Assembly: GCA_016720935.1 (NCBI GenBank)
Contig: JADKJP010000004.1
Coordinates: forward strand, 124,001-188,000
Length of the DNA stretch: 64,000 bases
Direction: 5' to 3'
Source: Bacteroidota bacterium
GTDB lineage: Bacteria; Bacteroidota; Bacteroidia; AKYH767-A; 2013-40CM-41-45
Shown in pieces: positions 27,700 through 36,662 of this stretch. A program made the position numbers and the translations under genes. How positions within the stretch are numbered: position 1 is the stretch's first letter; every line of letters begins with the position of its first letter. The notes under the pieces were generated by a model. That model ran no database searches. It worked only from the letters and a program-made list of their open reading frames with translations, and was not told the origin of the DNA.

Positions 27700-28887
27700 T
27701 CATTTCAATTTTGAAACGAAGTCAAGCAGTTCACGGGTTCTGCTTTCAAAAGTCAGTTGCTTAACATCTTCCATTGCCTGATTTGCAATTTTCTTTGCAT
27801 ATTCCTTTTCTTCAACCGCTTTCCGTATTCCTTTCGCAAGTGAAGCAGGCTGATCAGGCTCTACGAATATCACATTTGATTCATTGAGCACATCACGAGT
27901 GGCGGGAAAATCAGGAGTGACAACAGGGTTTCTTGTGGACAAGTATTCGTTTACCTTTTGCGGATAATTGAACTCTATCATGTGATCTTTGGATGTGTAA
28001 TAGGAAACAAGTACATCCGCTGCAATCTGGAAATTTCTCACAAAAGTAGAATCATCAAAAAATCCGGTAAAGATGACATTGTTCACTCCTCTTTCCTCAC
28101 AATATTTTTTTACAGCATCCACAACCTGTGGTCTGCCTCCGGTAAAAAGAAAATTATATTCCGGCAGCAATCCGGCTGTTTCGAAAATATAAATCACTTC
28201 CAGTACATCCAGACCAAGCTTTCCGGTGTACACCACCAAAGGTTTATCACTTTTGTAATCGATGATTTTCCTTGCTTCAATTTTCGTTGGATCGTTTTTA
28301 TATACCGGAACCGGAGCCAGCGAAAGAATAAATTTCTCTTCAGGCACTGTGGCTATTTCACGGATGGCATCACGTGTTGTTGATACACCGGCGAAAATTC
28401 CATCCGTTTCACGAATGACTTTTCGGTATAAATTGTTCGACTTCACTTCCGCTGCCATAAAGATCACTTTGACACGAAAAAGTCTGCCGAATATTTTTTT
28501 AAAATACAAAGCAGGTACCAGTAATTTCGGATCTCTCGAAAAGAGTATTGTTCGTTTACGTGAAAATAGTGATGAAATAAAAATACGCAGGGTACTCCAG
28601 GAGAATGCCAACATCATCCAAAATAAAAAAGCATATTTTGAAGATGTCTCACGCAAAGGCGTAAACAACATTCTTGTTTTAACACGGTACTGAAGTCCAT
28701 AGCTTACAGGAATATTTCTCGGATGAATATTCCCTTTCATATATGCATAAGGATAAACGATTGTAACAGGCACTCCGTGTCCGGCAAAGGAATCACAGAG
28801 TCTCATGTCAAAAATCCTGTTGGTGGTAGGGCGCAACAGGCAGTAGGGAGAAAAAACTATTATACGTAAAGGCTTTCCTGTATTCAT
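27700..28887 (-). CDS. Glycosyltransferase family 4
   Basis: 395 aa from ATG 28887. The N-terminus LRIIVFSPYCLLRPTTNRIFDMRLCDSF is a GT4 acceptor domain. The donor domain includes LVVYTGKLGLDVLEVIYIFETAGL, VIFTGFFDDSTF and VLVSYYTSKDHMIEFNYPQKVNEYLSTRNPVVTPD. A hydrophobic stretch near residues 88-105 (LFWMMLAFSWSTLRIFISSLF) may associate with the membrane. It is the last gene of the export/modification block and is followed by a heptamer array. A 47-bp gap separates it from the GNAT gene upstream. Confidence 0.8.
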   Translation of the reverse strand: MNTGKPLRIIVFSPYCLLRPTTNRIFDMRLCDSFAGHGVPVTIVYPYAYMKGNIHPRNIPVSYGLQYRVKTRMLFTPLRETSSKYAFLFWMMLAFSWSTLRIFISSLFSRKRTILFSRDPKLLVPALYFKKIFGRLFRVKVIFMAAEVKSNNLYRKVIRETDGIFAGVSTTRDAIREIATVPEEKFILSLAPVPVYKNDPTKIEARKIIDYKSDKPLVVYTGKLGLDVLEVIYIFETAGLLPEYNFLFTGGRPQVVDAVKKYCEERGVNNVIFTGFFDDSTFVRNFQIAADVLVSYYTSKDHMIEFNYPQKVNEYLSTRNPVVTPDFPATRDVLNESNVIFVEPDQPASLAKGIRKAVEEKEYAKKIANQAMEDVKQLTFESRTRELLDFVSKLK

Positions 28888-28934
28888 CCTCTTGTAAAGC
28901 GCGGTTTATTTCTTTTCAGAAAGGAAACGCTTTG

Positions 28935-29468
28935 TCATTTTATTAAAAATTCATAGGACAACACAGACATGACCAAAACATCCCTGAACTCGCCTTGTTT
29001 ATACATATCATCTCTGAGGACACCTTCCTGAGTAAATCCGCAATGCGTATATACTTTAATGGCCGCTTCATTGTCTTTTCTTACTTTAAGATAAACACGA
29101 TGCAAACCCAAATCCTGAAAGGCAAAACGAAGTGTTTCCATACAGGCTTCTTTGCCGTATCCCTTACCGCTCTGAGCTTTGTCCATGAGAATAGCAAATT
29201 CCGCCTGACGATGAATCTGATTGATATTTTTCAGAAATGTCATCCCAACAAGTTTGGTTCCGGAAATTACCTCCACACCGAAAACGGTCATCGGCATATT
29301 TGAATTCAGCACTTTTTGAACCCATTCCTTTTCCTGCTCATAATTAACAGGGAAAGGATGGCCTGAGAAATCATTCCTGATCTCGGGCTGGTTACGCCAT
29401 TGCCAGGTGATTTGGGCATCATCCAGAGTGAGTGCTCTCAATCGAATATTTGGAACAGGTGTTGACAT
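28935..29468 (-). CDS. GNAT family N-acetyltransferase (RimJ/RimL-like)
   Basis: 177 aa from ATG 29468. It opens IRLRALTLDDAQITWQWRNQPEI, typical of RimJ/PseH-like enzymes. The acetyl-CoA loop is SGKGYGKEACMETLRFAF, then LHRVYLKVRKDNEAAIKVYTHCGFTQEGVLRDD. It would acetylate an amino group, plausibly the amine made by the DegT aminotransferase two genes upstream. It lies 6 bp after the FemAB-like gene. Confidence 0.85.
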   Translation of the reverse strand: MSTPVPNIRLRALTLDDAQITWQWRNQPEIRNDFSGHPFPVNYEQEKEWVQKVLNSNMPMTVFGVEVISGTKLVGMTFLKNINQIHRQAEFAILMDKAQSGKGYGKEACMETLRFAFQDLGLHRVYLKVRKDNEAAIKVYTHCGFTQEGVLRDDMYKQGEFRDVLVMSVLSYEFLIK

Positions 29469-29474
29469 GGATAT

Positions 29475-30569
29475 TTAAAGCAGGTCTTCTTTCTCCCAGC
29501 GATAACGCTGAAGAATTGATTTGTATTTTGATGATTGATCCGCGAATCGCTGATCCCAATCGTGAATCAAAGTGTCATAGGTTGCTTTATCAAAGATACG
29601 CTTCCCGATATAAAATTTCTCTGTAAGTGAAGAGAAATTTTTTTTGAATACCAGCAATGGATCATTTTCATCCGCAGTCAGTCCGCCTCCCAAATGCATC
29701 TTTTTCATTCCCTGACTTCTTGCCCAAAGAATACCCGAGTGCAGCATGAGATTGCTTACCGCGTTTTTCTTTCCGGCTTCTGTCGCGGATGAAAGAAAGT
29801 AATGTGCGTTTCTTCCTCCGCCCAGAAAAACGGAAGCACCAAGAATTTCCGCACCTGCTTTTGCAAGGATAAGTGCTCCATTTTCCTTCACGATTCTTTT
29901 TAGCTGATCAAAAAATGCGGGAGAGAAATAATACATTTTTGCAGCTCTCAAGGCATTCATGTTTTCAGTGTAAATGCGGACGAAATCATCAAAATGATCC
30001 AGCTGTTCATCCTGAACAGTTGTCACACCCGACTTCCATGCTTTCCGGATTTTATTTCGGTTTTGACTGGTATACGCTTCAAATATTTTTTCTGTTGTGT
30101 TTTGCAGTTCCACATACACATAATCCCTCAATGGAACGAGAGCAATATCCGCTTCGCTCATGGCCATTTCCGCGTTGTGCAGCAAAGGATGAAAACGAAG
30201 AAATTCACAAACCACCTTTTGTTCATGACACCATACATGAAAGGCTTCTGATGAACGTTTTTTGAATCCGGGTTCCTGTGAACTCCATAGTGGTCCGGTG
30301 TAACCATAAACATTTTCAATATCCTGATAACCGCTTTGTACTACCGTGTTTTTTATCGGACGAATCAAAAAAGGATAATAGAAAATCGCATCAGACTCAC
30401 GATAGACAAACAAACGGATTGATCCATCTCCATTTTTCTCGTAAAGGAAAATATAATCGAATGTGTAATGAATATCCTTCAGCTCCTCCGGCAAGGCACT
30501 GAAGTTTTCATCCCAGGATGATTTTTGGGAAGAATCGAATACCATTAATTTATCCGCAATGGAATGCAT
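29475..30569 (-). CDS. FemAB-like / GNAT-fold acyltransferase
   Basis: 364 aa from ATG 30569; an alternative ATG lies eight codons in. Two GNAT-like halves are visible. The first includes FYYPFLIRPIK and VYGYTGPLW. The second includes YTSQNRNKIRKAWKSGV, IYTENMNALRAAKMYYFSPAFFDQL, AEILGASVFLGGGRNAHYFLSSA and MKKMHLGGGLTADENDPLLVFKKNFSSL, matching the Acetyltransf_6 (FemAB-like) pattern. Such proteins transfer amino acids or acyl groups and are common in polysaccharide loci. The gene lies 3 bp after the aminotransferase stop. Confidence 0.75.
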   Translation of the reverse strand: MHSIADKLMVFDSSQKSSWDENFSALPEELKDIHYTFDYIFLYEKNGDGSIRLFVYRESDAIFYYPFLIRPIKNTVVQSGYQDIENVYGYTGPLWSSQEPGFKKRSSEAFHVWCHEQKVVCEFLRFHPLLHNAEMAMSEADIALVPLRDYVYVELQNTTEKIFEAYTSQNRNKIRKAWKSGVTTVQDEQLDHFDDFVRIYTENMNALRAAKMYYFSPAFFDQLKRIVKENGALILAKAGAEILGASVFLGGGRNAHYFLSSATEAGKKNAVSNLMLHSGILWARSQGMKKMHLGGGLTADENDPLLVFKKNFSSLTEKFYIGKRIFDKATYDTLIHDWDQRFADQSSKYKSILQRYRWEKEDLL

Positions 30570-30572
30570 GGT

Positions 30573-31673
30573 TCATCGGGACTGAGTACGCATGAAGTCT
30601 TTGATTTTCCTGGCAACTGTGAGAATCTGACTACGTGTCAGTTCCGGGAAGCTCGGTAAAATCAGGCATTGATGATTGAGAAGCTCAGCAACTTCGTTCC
30701 CTTTCGTATACTGACGAAGGTGAGCATGCTGATTGATCGGATAAAACATCGGGCGCGTTTCAATATTGTTTTCAAAAAGAAACAATTCGAGGTCACGCTT
30801 TTTCTGCTGGTTAAATTTTTCAAAACGCAGGGCGTACATCCACTGTGCATGCTCTGTATTTGGTTCTGTCTGTTGAAAACGGATCCCTTCTACATCTTTC
30901 AGCTCCTGCGTGTACAGATCAAATACTGCACGCTTTCTCTCACGGATTTCAGGCAGTATTTCAAGCTGACCGTAGAGTAAAGCAGCCTGGATATTGGTCA
31001 TCCGGTAATTGTAACCCAGTTTGTCATGAATATAACGAACGCTCGACTGACCCTGGCCACGAACTGAATTCAGGTATTCGAACAACTCTTCATCTTGTGT
31101 AAATACGGCTCCGCCTTCTCCGCTGGTAATTGTTTTGTTACCAAAAAATGAAACGGAAGAAATGAGAGACTGTGTTCCTGAATAATGATTTTCATGTTTA
31201 CCAAACAAGCCTTCGCAATTATCTTCCACGATGAGCATTTTTGGAAACTTCTTCTTCAGTGCCGGAACATTTACAATGTTACCCAGATTATGAACTACAA
31301 GAAAAGCTGTCTCCTCATCTGGAACCGGAATTTTATTGTGGTCTACATTCCAGGTGTGTTCATCCGCGTCAACGGTTATAAAATCAAAACCACCGGAAAA
31401 TAAAAAGCTGTTCCATGCGGCAACATAGACATTGTTCGGGACAATAATTTTCCTGATGTGGGGATATTTGAATTTGAGTCCAAGGGCAAGCATGTGTGTA
31501 GCACATGTGCCATTGTTGACCATGATTACATATTTGCTACCGACAATTTCCTTTAGCTTTTCTTTGGCTTTATCGATGTAAACACCCTGTGAAGAAATCC
31601 AGGTAGAATCCAATGCATCGTGTGCATATTTCAGGCATTCTTTCGGCAGATAAGGTTGGTAGATGGGCAGCAT
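30573..31673 (-). CDS. DegT/DnrJ/EryC1/StrS-type PLP-dependent sugar aminotransferase
   Basis: 366 aa from ATG 31673. SSVSFFGNKTITSGEGGAV places the Schiff-base lysine at residue 180. IVEDNCEGLFG has the Asp (near 151) that contacts the pyridine nitrogen, and YVIMVNNGTCATHML is the phosphate-binding loop. The C-terminal NIETRPMFYPINQHAHL matches the family. It should aminate a keto-sugar nucleotide. No nucleotide-sugar dehydratase is in the window, so its substrate must be made elsewhere. A 122-bp gap separates it from the flippase gene. Confidence 0.9.
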   Translation of the reverse strand: MLPIYQPYLPKECLKYAHDALDSTWISSQGVYIDKAKEKLKEIVGSKYVIMVNNGTCATHMLALGLKFKYPHIRKIIVPNNVYVAAWNSFLFSGGFDFITVDADEHTWNVDHNKIPVPDEETAFLVVHNLGNIVNVPALKKKFPKMLIVEDNCEGLFGKHENHYSGTQSLISSVSFFGNKTITSGEGGAVFTQDEELFEYLNSVRGQGQSSVRYIHDKLGYNYRMTNIQAALLYGQLEILPEIRERKRAVFDLYTQELKDVEGIRFQQTEPNTEHAQWMYALRFEKFNQQKKRDLELFLFENNIETRPMFYPINQHAHLRQYTKGNEVAELLNHQCLILPSFPELTRSQILTVARKIKDFMRTQSR

Positions 31674-31795
31674 AGTAAATCAATCACCGTTCATCCTGTA
31701 TCCAGATGATTCCGGGCTAATTGCTATTACTCAATTTTGCCTTAAAAGTTACTAAAAAAGCCTGTCCCGTTATTCATTTCCGTGAGTTGAAACCC

Positions 31796-33148
31796 CTAAA
31801 TTGAGGCTGAAACGGAGTTTTTCAAATGGATTTCCTCGTCTTTTTTCATCTTTTTTATAGCCTCATAGGTGAAGATGAAGAGATTCAGAACGTTGGTAAA
31901 AAGAAGTGCCAGTGACATCCCCGCGGCATGCATTTGAGGTACAAGGAACCATGCTGACAATGACCCAACCAAAATGGTAAACACGTAAACTTTCACTCTC
32001 ATTTTCACCAGACCAAGACTTTGCACAAGCGGCAATACCCAGAAAGTACTTGCACCCAGTACAGAGCCAATCAGGAAATAATAGAATGGCTGAGCCGCTG
32101 CGCGGTATTCGATGCCATAGACTGTAACGATGATCCATTCGTTGAAGAAAAAAGCGAGGATCAGAAAAATCAGTGATGGAATCATCGCCAAAGAGGTAAT
32201 CTTAAGAAGCATTCTTCGGATTTCCGGATAACGTCTTTCCGCGAGTAGTTTACTCAATTGCGGATAAATTGACTGGACCAAAGGGTCCGATAATGTGAAT
32301 ACAGAGAATGCGACTTTTTTAGCGACAGAATAAAAACCGACCTGTTCAGGATTCGACAAGGCTCCGAGTAAAAGTACATCGCCCTGAGAGATTACAGTTT
32401 TAAGTGAATTCCCTATGGAATTTCCAATAACAAATTTGGAGAACTTTTTCTTTTCATCTTTCACCAACAAACTACTGGCGTTGCGATGAGGCATCAATTC
32501 TCTTCTCAGTTCCCAAAATGCAAGCGCGTTACAAATGAATCCATTCAGGAAGCGTGTTAAAATAACTGCGACAAAAAAGATATTGAGATCACGGGGATAA
32601 AGGAACACCGCGACTGCTATCATTCCGGTTTCCACCACGTCCATGATCATCTGGATGATGGAACTGAGTTTGAATTTATAATACAAACGGAGAAGTCCTC
32701 TTGAGATGGAATTTACATAGGTAATGGCTGCGGCAATTGCATAGGCGATGATAAACCAATGAAGACCCGGTTTTTCAAAGAAAGTGGAATAAGAAATTAA
32801 ACTAAGTGCGGCGATGAGTACAACGGAAGCGCCTGCCATGATGATACTGGTGACCAGGCTGCTTTTTACCATGGCCATCAACTTGTCGACCCTTTTTTCA
32901 TCCTGATAAACTGCGCCGAATTTAATCAGGGCTGTACCGATATTGGGATTCAGGAATTCCTGGATGAGGGCAACAAAGGCGACAACAATCGCATAGGTTC
33001 CGTAAATCTCGGCTCCTAAACCACGCGCAATGACAACAGACCGAAGAAAGGCCAGTGCGGTACTAAAGAAGTTTGAAAAAAAAACCCAGGTGCTGTTTTT
33101 AAAAAGCGTTTTGCTTTCCTTGTCAAGTCTTTTTTTCAGGAACCTCAT
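31796..33148 (-). CDS. Wzx-like oligosaccharide flippase
   Basis: 450 aa from ATG 33148 with about twelve hydrophobic helices. STWVFFSNFFSTALAFLRSVVIARGLGAEIYGTYAIVVAFVAL is the hallmark start of the polysaccharide-synthase/MATE-like flippase family. The VLLLGALSNPEQVGFYSVAKKVAF segment is the second-half repeat. It would flip the lipid-linked repeat unit across the inner membrane. It lies 51 bp after the Wzc-like gene, so it belongs to the export block. Confidence 0.88.
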   Translation of the reverse strand: MRFLKKRLDKESKTLFKNSTWVFFSNFFSTALAFLRSVVIARGLGAEIYGTYAIVVAFVALIQEFLNPNIGTALIKFGAVYQDEKRVDKLMAMVKSSLVTSIIMAGASVVLIAALSLISYSTFFEKPGLHWFIIAYAIAAAITYVNSISRGLLRLYYKFKLSSIIQMIMDVVETGMIAVAVFLYPRDLNIFFVAVILTRFLNGFICNALAFWELRRELMPHRNASSLLVKDEKKKFSKFVIGNSIGNSLKTVISQGDVLLLGALSNPEQVGFYSVAKKVAFSVFTLSDPLVQSIYPQLSKLLAERRYPEIRRMLLKITSLAMIPSLIFLILAFFFNEWIIVTVYGIEYRAAAQPFYYFLIGSVLGASTFWVLPLVQSLGLVKMRVKVYVFTILVGSLSAWFLVPQMHAAGMSLALLFTNVLNLFIFTYEAIKKMKKDEEIHLKNSVSASI

Positions 33149-33199
33149 AGGAAAATAAGATATGCTCAGAGATCTAAAAAGTCCTCATCCATCCCGAAA

Positions 33200-35728
33200 T
33201 CAAGCGGGTTTTCCTGGCTTACCTGGCTTACCCTGTTTTTCAGGTTTGTCTGGTTTATCAGAAGTTTCAGATTTAACCTGGCTTTTCTTTTTACGACCAA
33301 AGAACTTCTTTTTGTTACCGGTTTCATCCTCTTCGTAGTAACCATAGCCATTACCATAGCCGTAGCCATAACCGTAACCATAGCCGTAACCATAGCCATA
33401 ACCATAAGGTAAACTTCCGGCTTTAACAGCGTTCAGAATAATACTCAGATTACGGATTCGACCATCTCTGTACATCTTATTAATGATATCCAGGTGATGC
33501 TTACGGGTAACATTTTGTCTGACTACGTAGACGGTTGAAGTAGCGTACTTCGAAAGCATCATTGCATCCGTGATCAGACCGATCGGCGGTGAGTCAATGA
33601 TGATGTATTCGTAACGCTCTTTGAGAAAATTAATAAGGTCATCCATTTTGTCACTGAGGAGCAACTCGGATGGATTTGGTGGCTTCGGTCCGGAAAGGAC
33701 GAAGTCAAGATTTTTAACATCAGAGACCTGGACAATATCTTCCAGTGTTGCTGCACCAATCAGGTAGTTACTTACACCCATTTCACTTTTCAGATCAAAG
33801 CGCTCAGGTGATTTTGGTTTGCGCAAGTCAAGCCCCAACAGCACAGTACGTTTTCCTGAGAGCGCGATAATCCCGGCGAGATTGAGCGCGCAGTAACTTT
33901 TTCCTTCAGCACTAACGGAAGAAGTAACGAGAACAGTTGTTACTTTTTTCGGATCCGGCTGAAAGTATTGCAAATTGGTTCGGATAGAACGGAATGCTTC
34001 TGCTATATAACCCTTGGGGTTATTATACACTGCAAGTTCCGCTTCAGCGTTACTCAATCCCACAATACCCAATAAAGGAATATTTGTAGAACGTTCAAGT
34101 GTAAGTCGGTCACGGATTTTATCATTCAATGCATCCCTGAAATAAGTAAAGCCCGCAGGAAGAACCAATCCAATGAGAATTGCGATCGCGAAAACTTCAC
34201 TTTTCACGGGGCGAATCGGTCTTGAACTGGCATGTCCTCTGTCGACAAGTTTATTATCTGAAATGGTTGAGGCGAGGATAATTGCAGTCTCCGCTCTTTT
34301 TTGCATAAGGTAAGTGTACAGGCTGGCTTTCACTGTTCTTTGCCTGTCGATATTTACCATGACACGCTGTGACCCGGGGAGCAATTTAATCTTCGCTTCT
34401 ACCCTGCTTAACTGAGCAGTAGCTTCTGTTTGTGAAGCTTTGAGACCGGCACGTATACTTTTAATATTTTCAAGCAGATCGCCTTTTGTGTTCTGGATCG
34501 CAAGATTCAGTTCCACCATTCGCGGGTTGTCGGGTGTCGCTGAACCCGACAGCATGTCTCTTTGTCCCTGCAAATCGTTCAATTGTGTGACGAGTTTCAA
34601 CAGTAAGGCATCATCAATACCAATACTTGCCGGAGACATTCCTCTAAGATTCTTTTCTTCGCGAACGTAATTTTCCAGATAGGAAATGAAACTCAGTTTC
34701 AGGTCCAGTTCTGAAATTTTCGCGTCATAATTTTTCGCCGCATCAAGAAAGGAAGCCGCTTCCGCGGTAACATCGGTAATTCCTTTTTCGGAACGGAAAC
34801 GTTCGTATTCGCCTTCTACTTCGTCAAGATCTTTTGAAATCAGCGCGAGCTGTTCATCGATAAATACCAGGGAATTTCTTGCCAGTTCATTTTTTTCTTC
34901 GATGTTGCTGCGCAACCAAACTTCAACCAGTTTATTGATAAAATCGACCGCCTTTTCGGGCACAGGATCTTCAAGGGTAAGACGGAGAATTGAAGATTGC
35001 TTATTGGCAATTGAAATATCAATTGCTTTTTGATAGCGATCAATCAGACCATCTTCTGTATTGAAACGAATGATAAAATTCCGTTTATCGTAATCCGGAT
35101 TTTTATAGGCCGCGTTATTGAAAAAGTCTTTTTTATCAAGAGAATAAGCACCTAACTGATTGATTACTTTCTCCCCGAACAAATGGGTTTCTTTGATCTC
35201 TTTTCCTTCACGCGGGTTAAAAAAAGCAAGTTCATATTTAGAATCGCTAATGATATGGATTTTCACCGGAATTGTATATGCGAAAAACCTCAGGGTATCG
35301 TATTTGAACCGGAAAGGGCAATTGTTATACAATTCACTGGTTTTCAAATTTCCTTTGAGGAAATATGTCACTCCAAAATTCAGATCATTAACTGTTTTAG
35401 AAACCAGTGAACGGGATTTCAGTACTTCAATTTCATTCTGAATATTTCTGTCGGTGGTAAAATCATCCAACTGTTTGAGGATGTCTGCCGCGTCGGTAGT
35501 GCTTTTGGGCTGCTTGACCATCACCAATCCATTCGCGCTATAAACAGGAGTTACATACCAACTGTAATAATAAGCAAACAGTAAGGCAAGCACCATACTG
35601 ATCAGGTAGAGATACCAGAATCTTACCACATAATTGAAAAAGAAATGCATCAGGTTTAGCCCCTGATCATCCGGTTCGATTGGTTCCTGTGGTGTGGTTA
35701 CAGTTTGATTCATGTCGGCAATTGGCAT
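33200..35728 (-). CDS. Wzc-like tyrosine autokinase / chain-length determinant with Tyr-Gly repeat tail
   Basis: 842 aa from ATG 35728 (a second ATG is five codons in). First transmembrane helix near 35-57 (FWYLYLISMVLALLFAYYYSWY); Wzz-type periplasmic domain with coiled coils to about 480; PVKSEVFAIAILIGLVLPAG is the second membrane helix. The BY-kinase domain has VTSSVSAEGKSYCALNLAG (Walker A), TVLLGLDLRKPK (Walker A') and YIIIDSPPIGLITDA (Walker B). The tail starting near residue 775 has nine Tyr-Gly pairs, then NGYGYY (12 Tyr in 24 residues), followed by a Lys-rich, GKP-repeat end. In Wzc the C-terminal tyrosine cluster is autophosphorylated and controls chain length. It lies 11 bp after the Wza-like gene. 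Confidence 0.9.
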   Translation of the reverse strand: MPIADMNQTVTTPQEPIEPDDQGLNLMHFFFNYVVRFWYLYLISMVLALLFAYYYSWYVTPVYSANGLVMVKQPKSTTDAADILKQLDDFTTDRNIQNEIEVLKSRSLVSKTVNDLNFGVTYFLKGNLKTSELYNNCPFRFKYDTLRFFAYTIPVKIHIISDSKYELAFFNPREGKEIKETHLFGEKVINQLGAYSLDKKDFFNNAAYKNPDYDKRNFIIRFNTEDGLIDRYQKAIDISIANKQSSILRLTLEDPVPEKAVDFINKLVEVWLRSNIEEKNELARNSLVFIDEQLALISKDLDEVEGEYERFRSEKGITDVTAEAASFLDAAKNYDAKISELDLKLSFISYLENYVREEKNLRGMSPASIGIDDALLLKLVTQLNDLQGQRDMLSGSATPDNPRMVELNLAIQNTKGDLLENIKSIRAGLKASQTEATAQLSRVEAKIKLLPGSQRVMVNIDRQRTVKASLYTYLMQKRAETAIILASTISDNKLVDRGHASSRPIRPVKSEVFAIAILIGLVLPAGFTYFRDALNDKIRDRLTLERSTNIPLLGIVGLSNAEAELAVYNNPKGYIAEAFRSIRTNLQYFQPDPKKVTTVLVTSSVSAEGKSYCALNLAGIIALSGKRTVLLGLDLRKPKSPERFDLKSEMGVSNYLIGAATLEDIVQVSDVKNLDFVLSGPKPPNPSELLLSDKMDDLINFLKERYEYIIIDSPPIGLITDAMMLSKYATSTVYVVRQNVTRKHHLDIINKMYRDGRIRNLSIILNAVKAGSLPYGYGYGYGYGYGYGYGYGNGYGYYEEDETGNKKKFFGRKKKSQVKSETSDKPDKPEKQGKPGKPGKPA
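33345..33412. repeat. In-gene Tyr-Gly codon repeat
   Basis: Tandem TAY-GGY codons (6-bp period with wobble changes) encode the Tyr-Gly tail of the Wzc-like kinase. The mix of TAT/TAC and GGT/GGC codons argues that it is selected at protein level and is not a fresh slippage product, although 6-bp unit changes would stay in frame. Confidence 0.8.
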
Positions 35729-35739
35729 TAAATGCTATA

Positions 35740-36495
35740 CTATTTGAAAATTGAATAGACAGCAATAAGGGAAACAATACCTCCGAAGACAACCGGAAGT
35801 ACACGATAATAATTCTGTGCGAGAAACTTCTTTTGTTTAGTTGGCTCTACGTACACAATATCGTTGCAATGCAGATTATAATATGGAGAATTGAATAATT
35901 CCCGATTGGTAAGATCAACAATTCCAAATTCCTTCTTTCCATCCTTTTCACGGATCACCATTATGTTTTCACGTACACTAAACACTGTAAGATCCCCTGC
36001 CAATGCAATAGCTTCCGGCAACGTAACTTTTTCATTCGGGACTGTAAAAACTCCGGGATGAAGTACTTCGCCCATTACTGTTATTCTGAAATTCCGGATA
36101 TTCAATTTTACTGATGGGTTGATCAGGTATTTCACCAATTTGCTGATGATTGTATCTCTTGCTCCGGCTGAAGTAAGTCCTGAAACTTTCACATCTCCTA
36201 CCAATGGTAATTGGATATTTCCTTTTGTGTCGACCAGGTAACCGTTTGCCATGGAATTGGCATCATCCGGTTTTTCGATATAATTAAAATATTTACTTGC
36301 CTCCAGACTAATACTGGCTACATATATAGTCAGGATGTCGTTCGGTTGAATCACGGCCATATAACCCGTGTCCTGGAATGTAGCAATGGTATCCTGATGA
36401 TTTATGTTTTGAAAATACACCATCCGTTTTTGCGGTATGCATGAAAACATAAGTCCGATGGACAGTACCGTAATGAAATGTCTGATTGTCTTCAA
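35740..36495 (-). CDS. Wza-like outer-membrane polysaccharide export lipoprotein
   Basis: 251 aa. The start appears to be TTG (plus-strand CAA 36493-36495), since it gives a full lipoprotein signal: MKTIRHFITVLSIGLMFSC with the lipobox Cys at residue 19. The first in-frame ATG would cut that signal. The Poly_export domain has IQPNDILTIYVAS and GYLVDTKGNIQLPLVGDVKVSGLTS. The SLBB-like part has ITVMGEVLHPGVFTVPNEKVTLPEAIALAGDL. A C-terminal hydrophobic helix (VFGGIVSLIAVYSIF) matches the Wza membrane helix. It is the first gene of the export block. Confidence 0.88.
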   Translation of the reverse strand: MKTIRHFITVLSIGLMFSCIPQKRMVYFQNINHQDTIATFQDTGYMAVIQPNDILTIYVASISLEASKYFNYIEKPDDANSMANGYLVDTKGNIQLPLVGDVKVSGLTSAGARDTIISKLVKYLINPSVKLNIRNFRITVMGEVLHPGVFTVPNEKVTLPEAIALAGDLTVFSVRENIMVIREKDGKKEFGIVDLTNRELFNSPYYNLHCNDIVYVEPTKQKKFLAQNYYRVLPVVFGGIVSLIAVYSIFK

Positions 36496-36606
36496 TTTCT
36501 TTTCTAAATAATTTCAAAGGGGAACAAAAAGATTCCCGCTTAACAAAACAGTTTACTCCTTTCATACTAATTTGTTTCAGGTCTTCCCCCCTTTTTCTTT
36601 TTAATC

Positions 36607-36640
36607 AAAAAAAAAGCCCCCCGCTGATGACGGGGAGCTT
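36607..36640 (-). terminator. Rho-independent terminator after the first giant adhesin
   Basis: On the minus strand AAGCTCCCCG and CGGGGGGCTT form a stem of about 10 bp with one bulge around a 7-nt loop (36614-36640), followed by T9 (plus-strand A run 36607-36615). It starts about 20 bp after the adhesin stop and isolates it from the Wza-like gene. Confidence 0.85.
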
Positions 36641-36662
36641 TGTTAAAGTATTAATAATCTGA

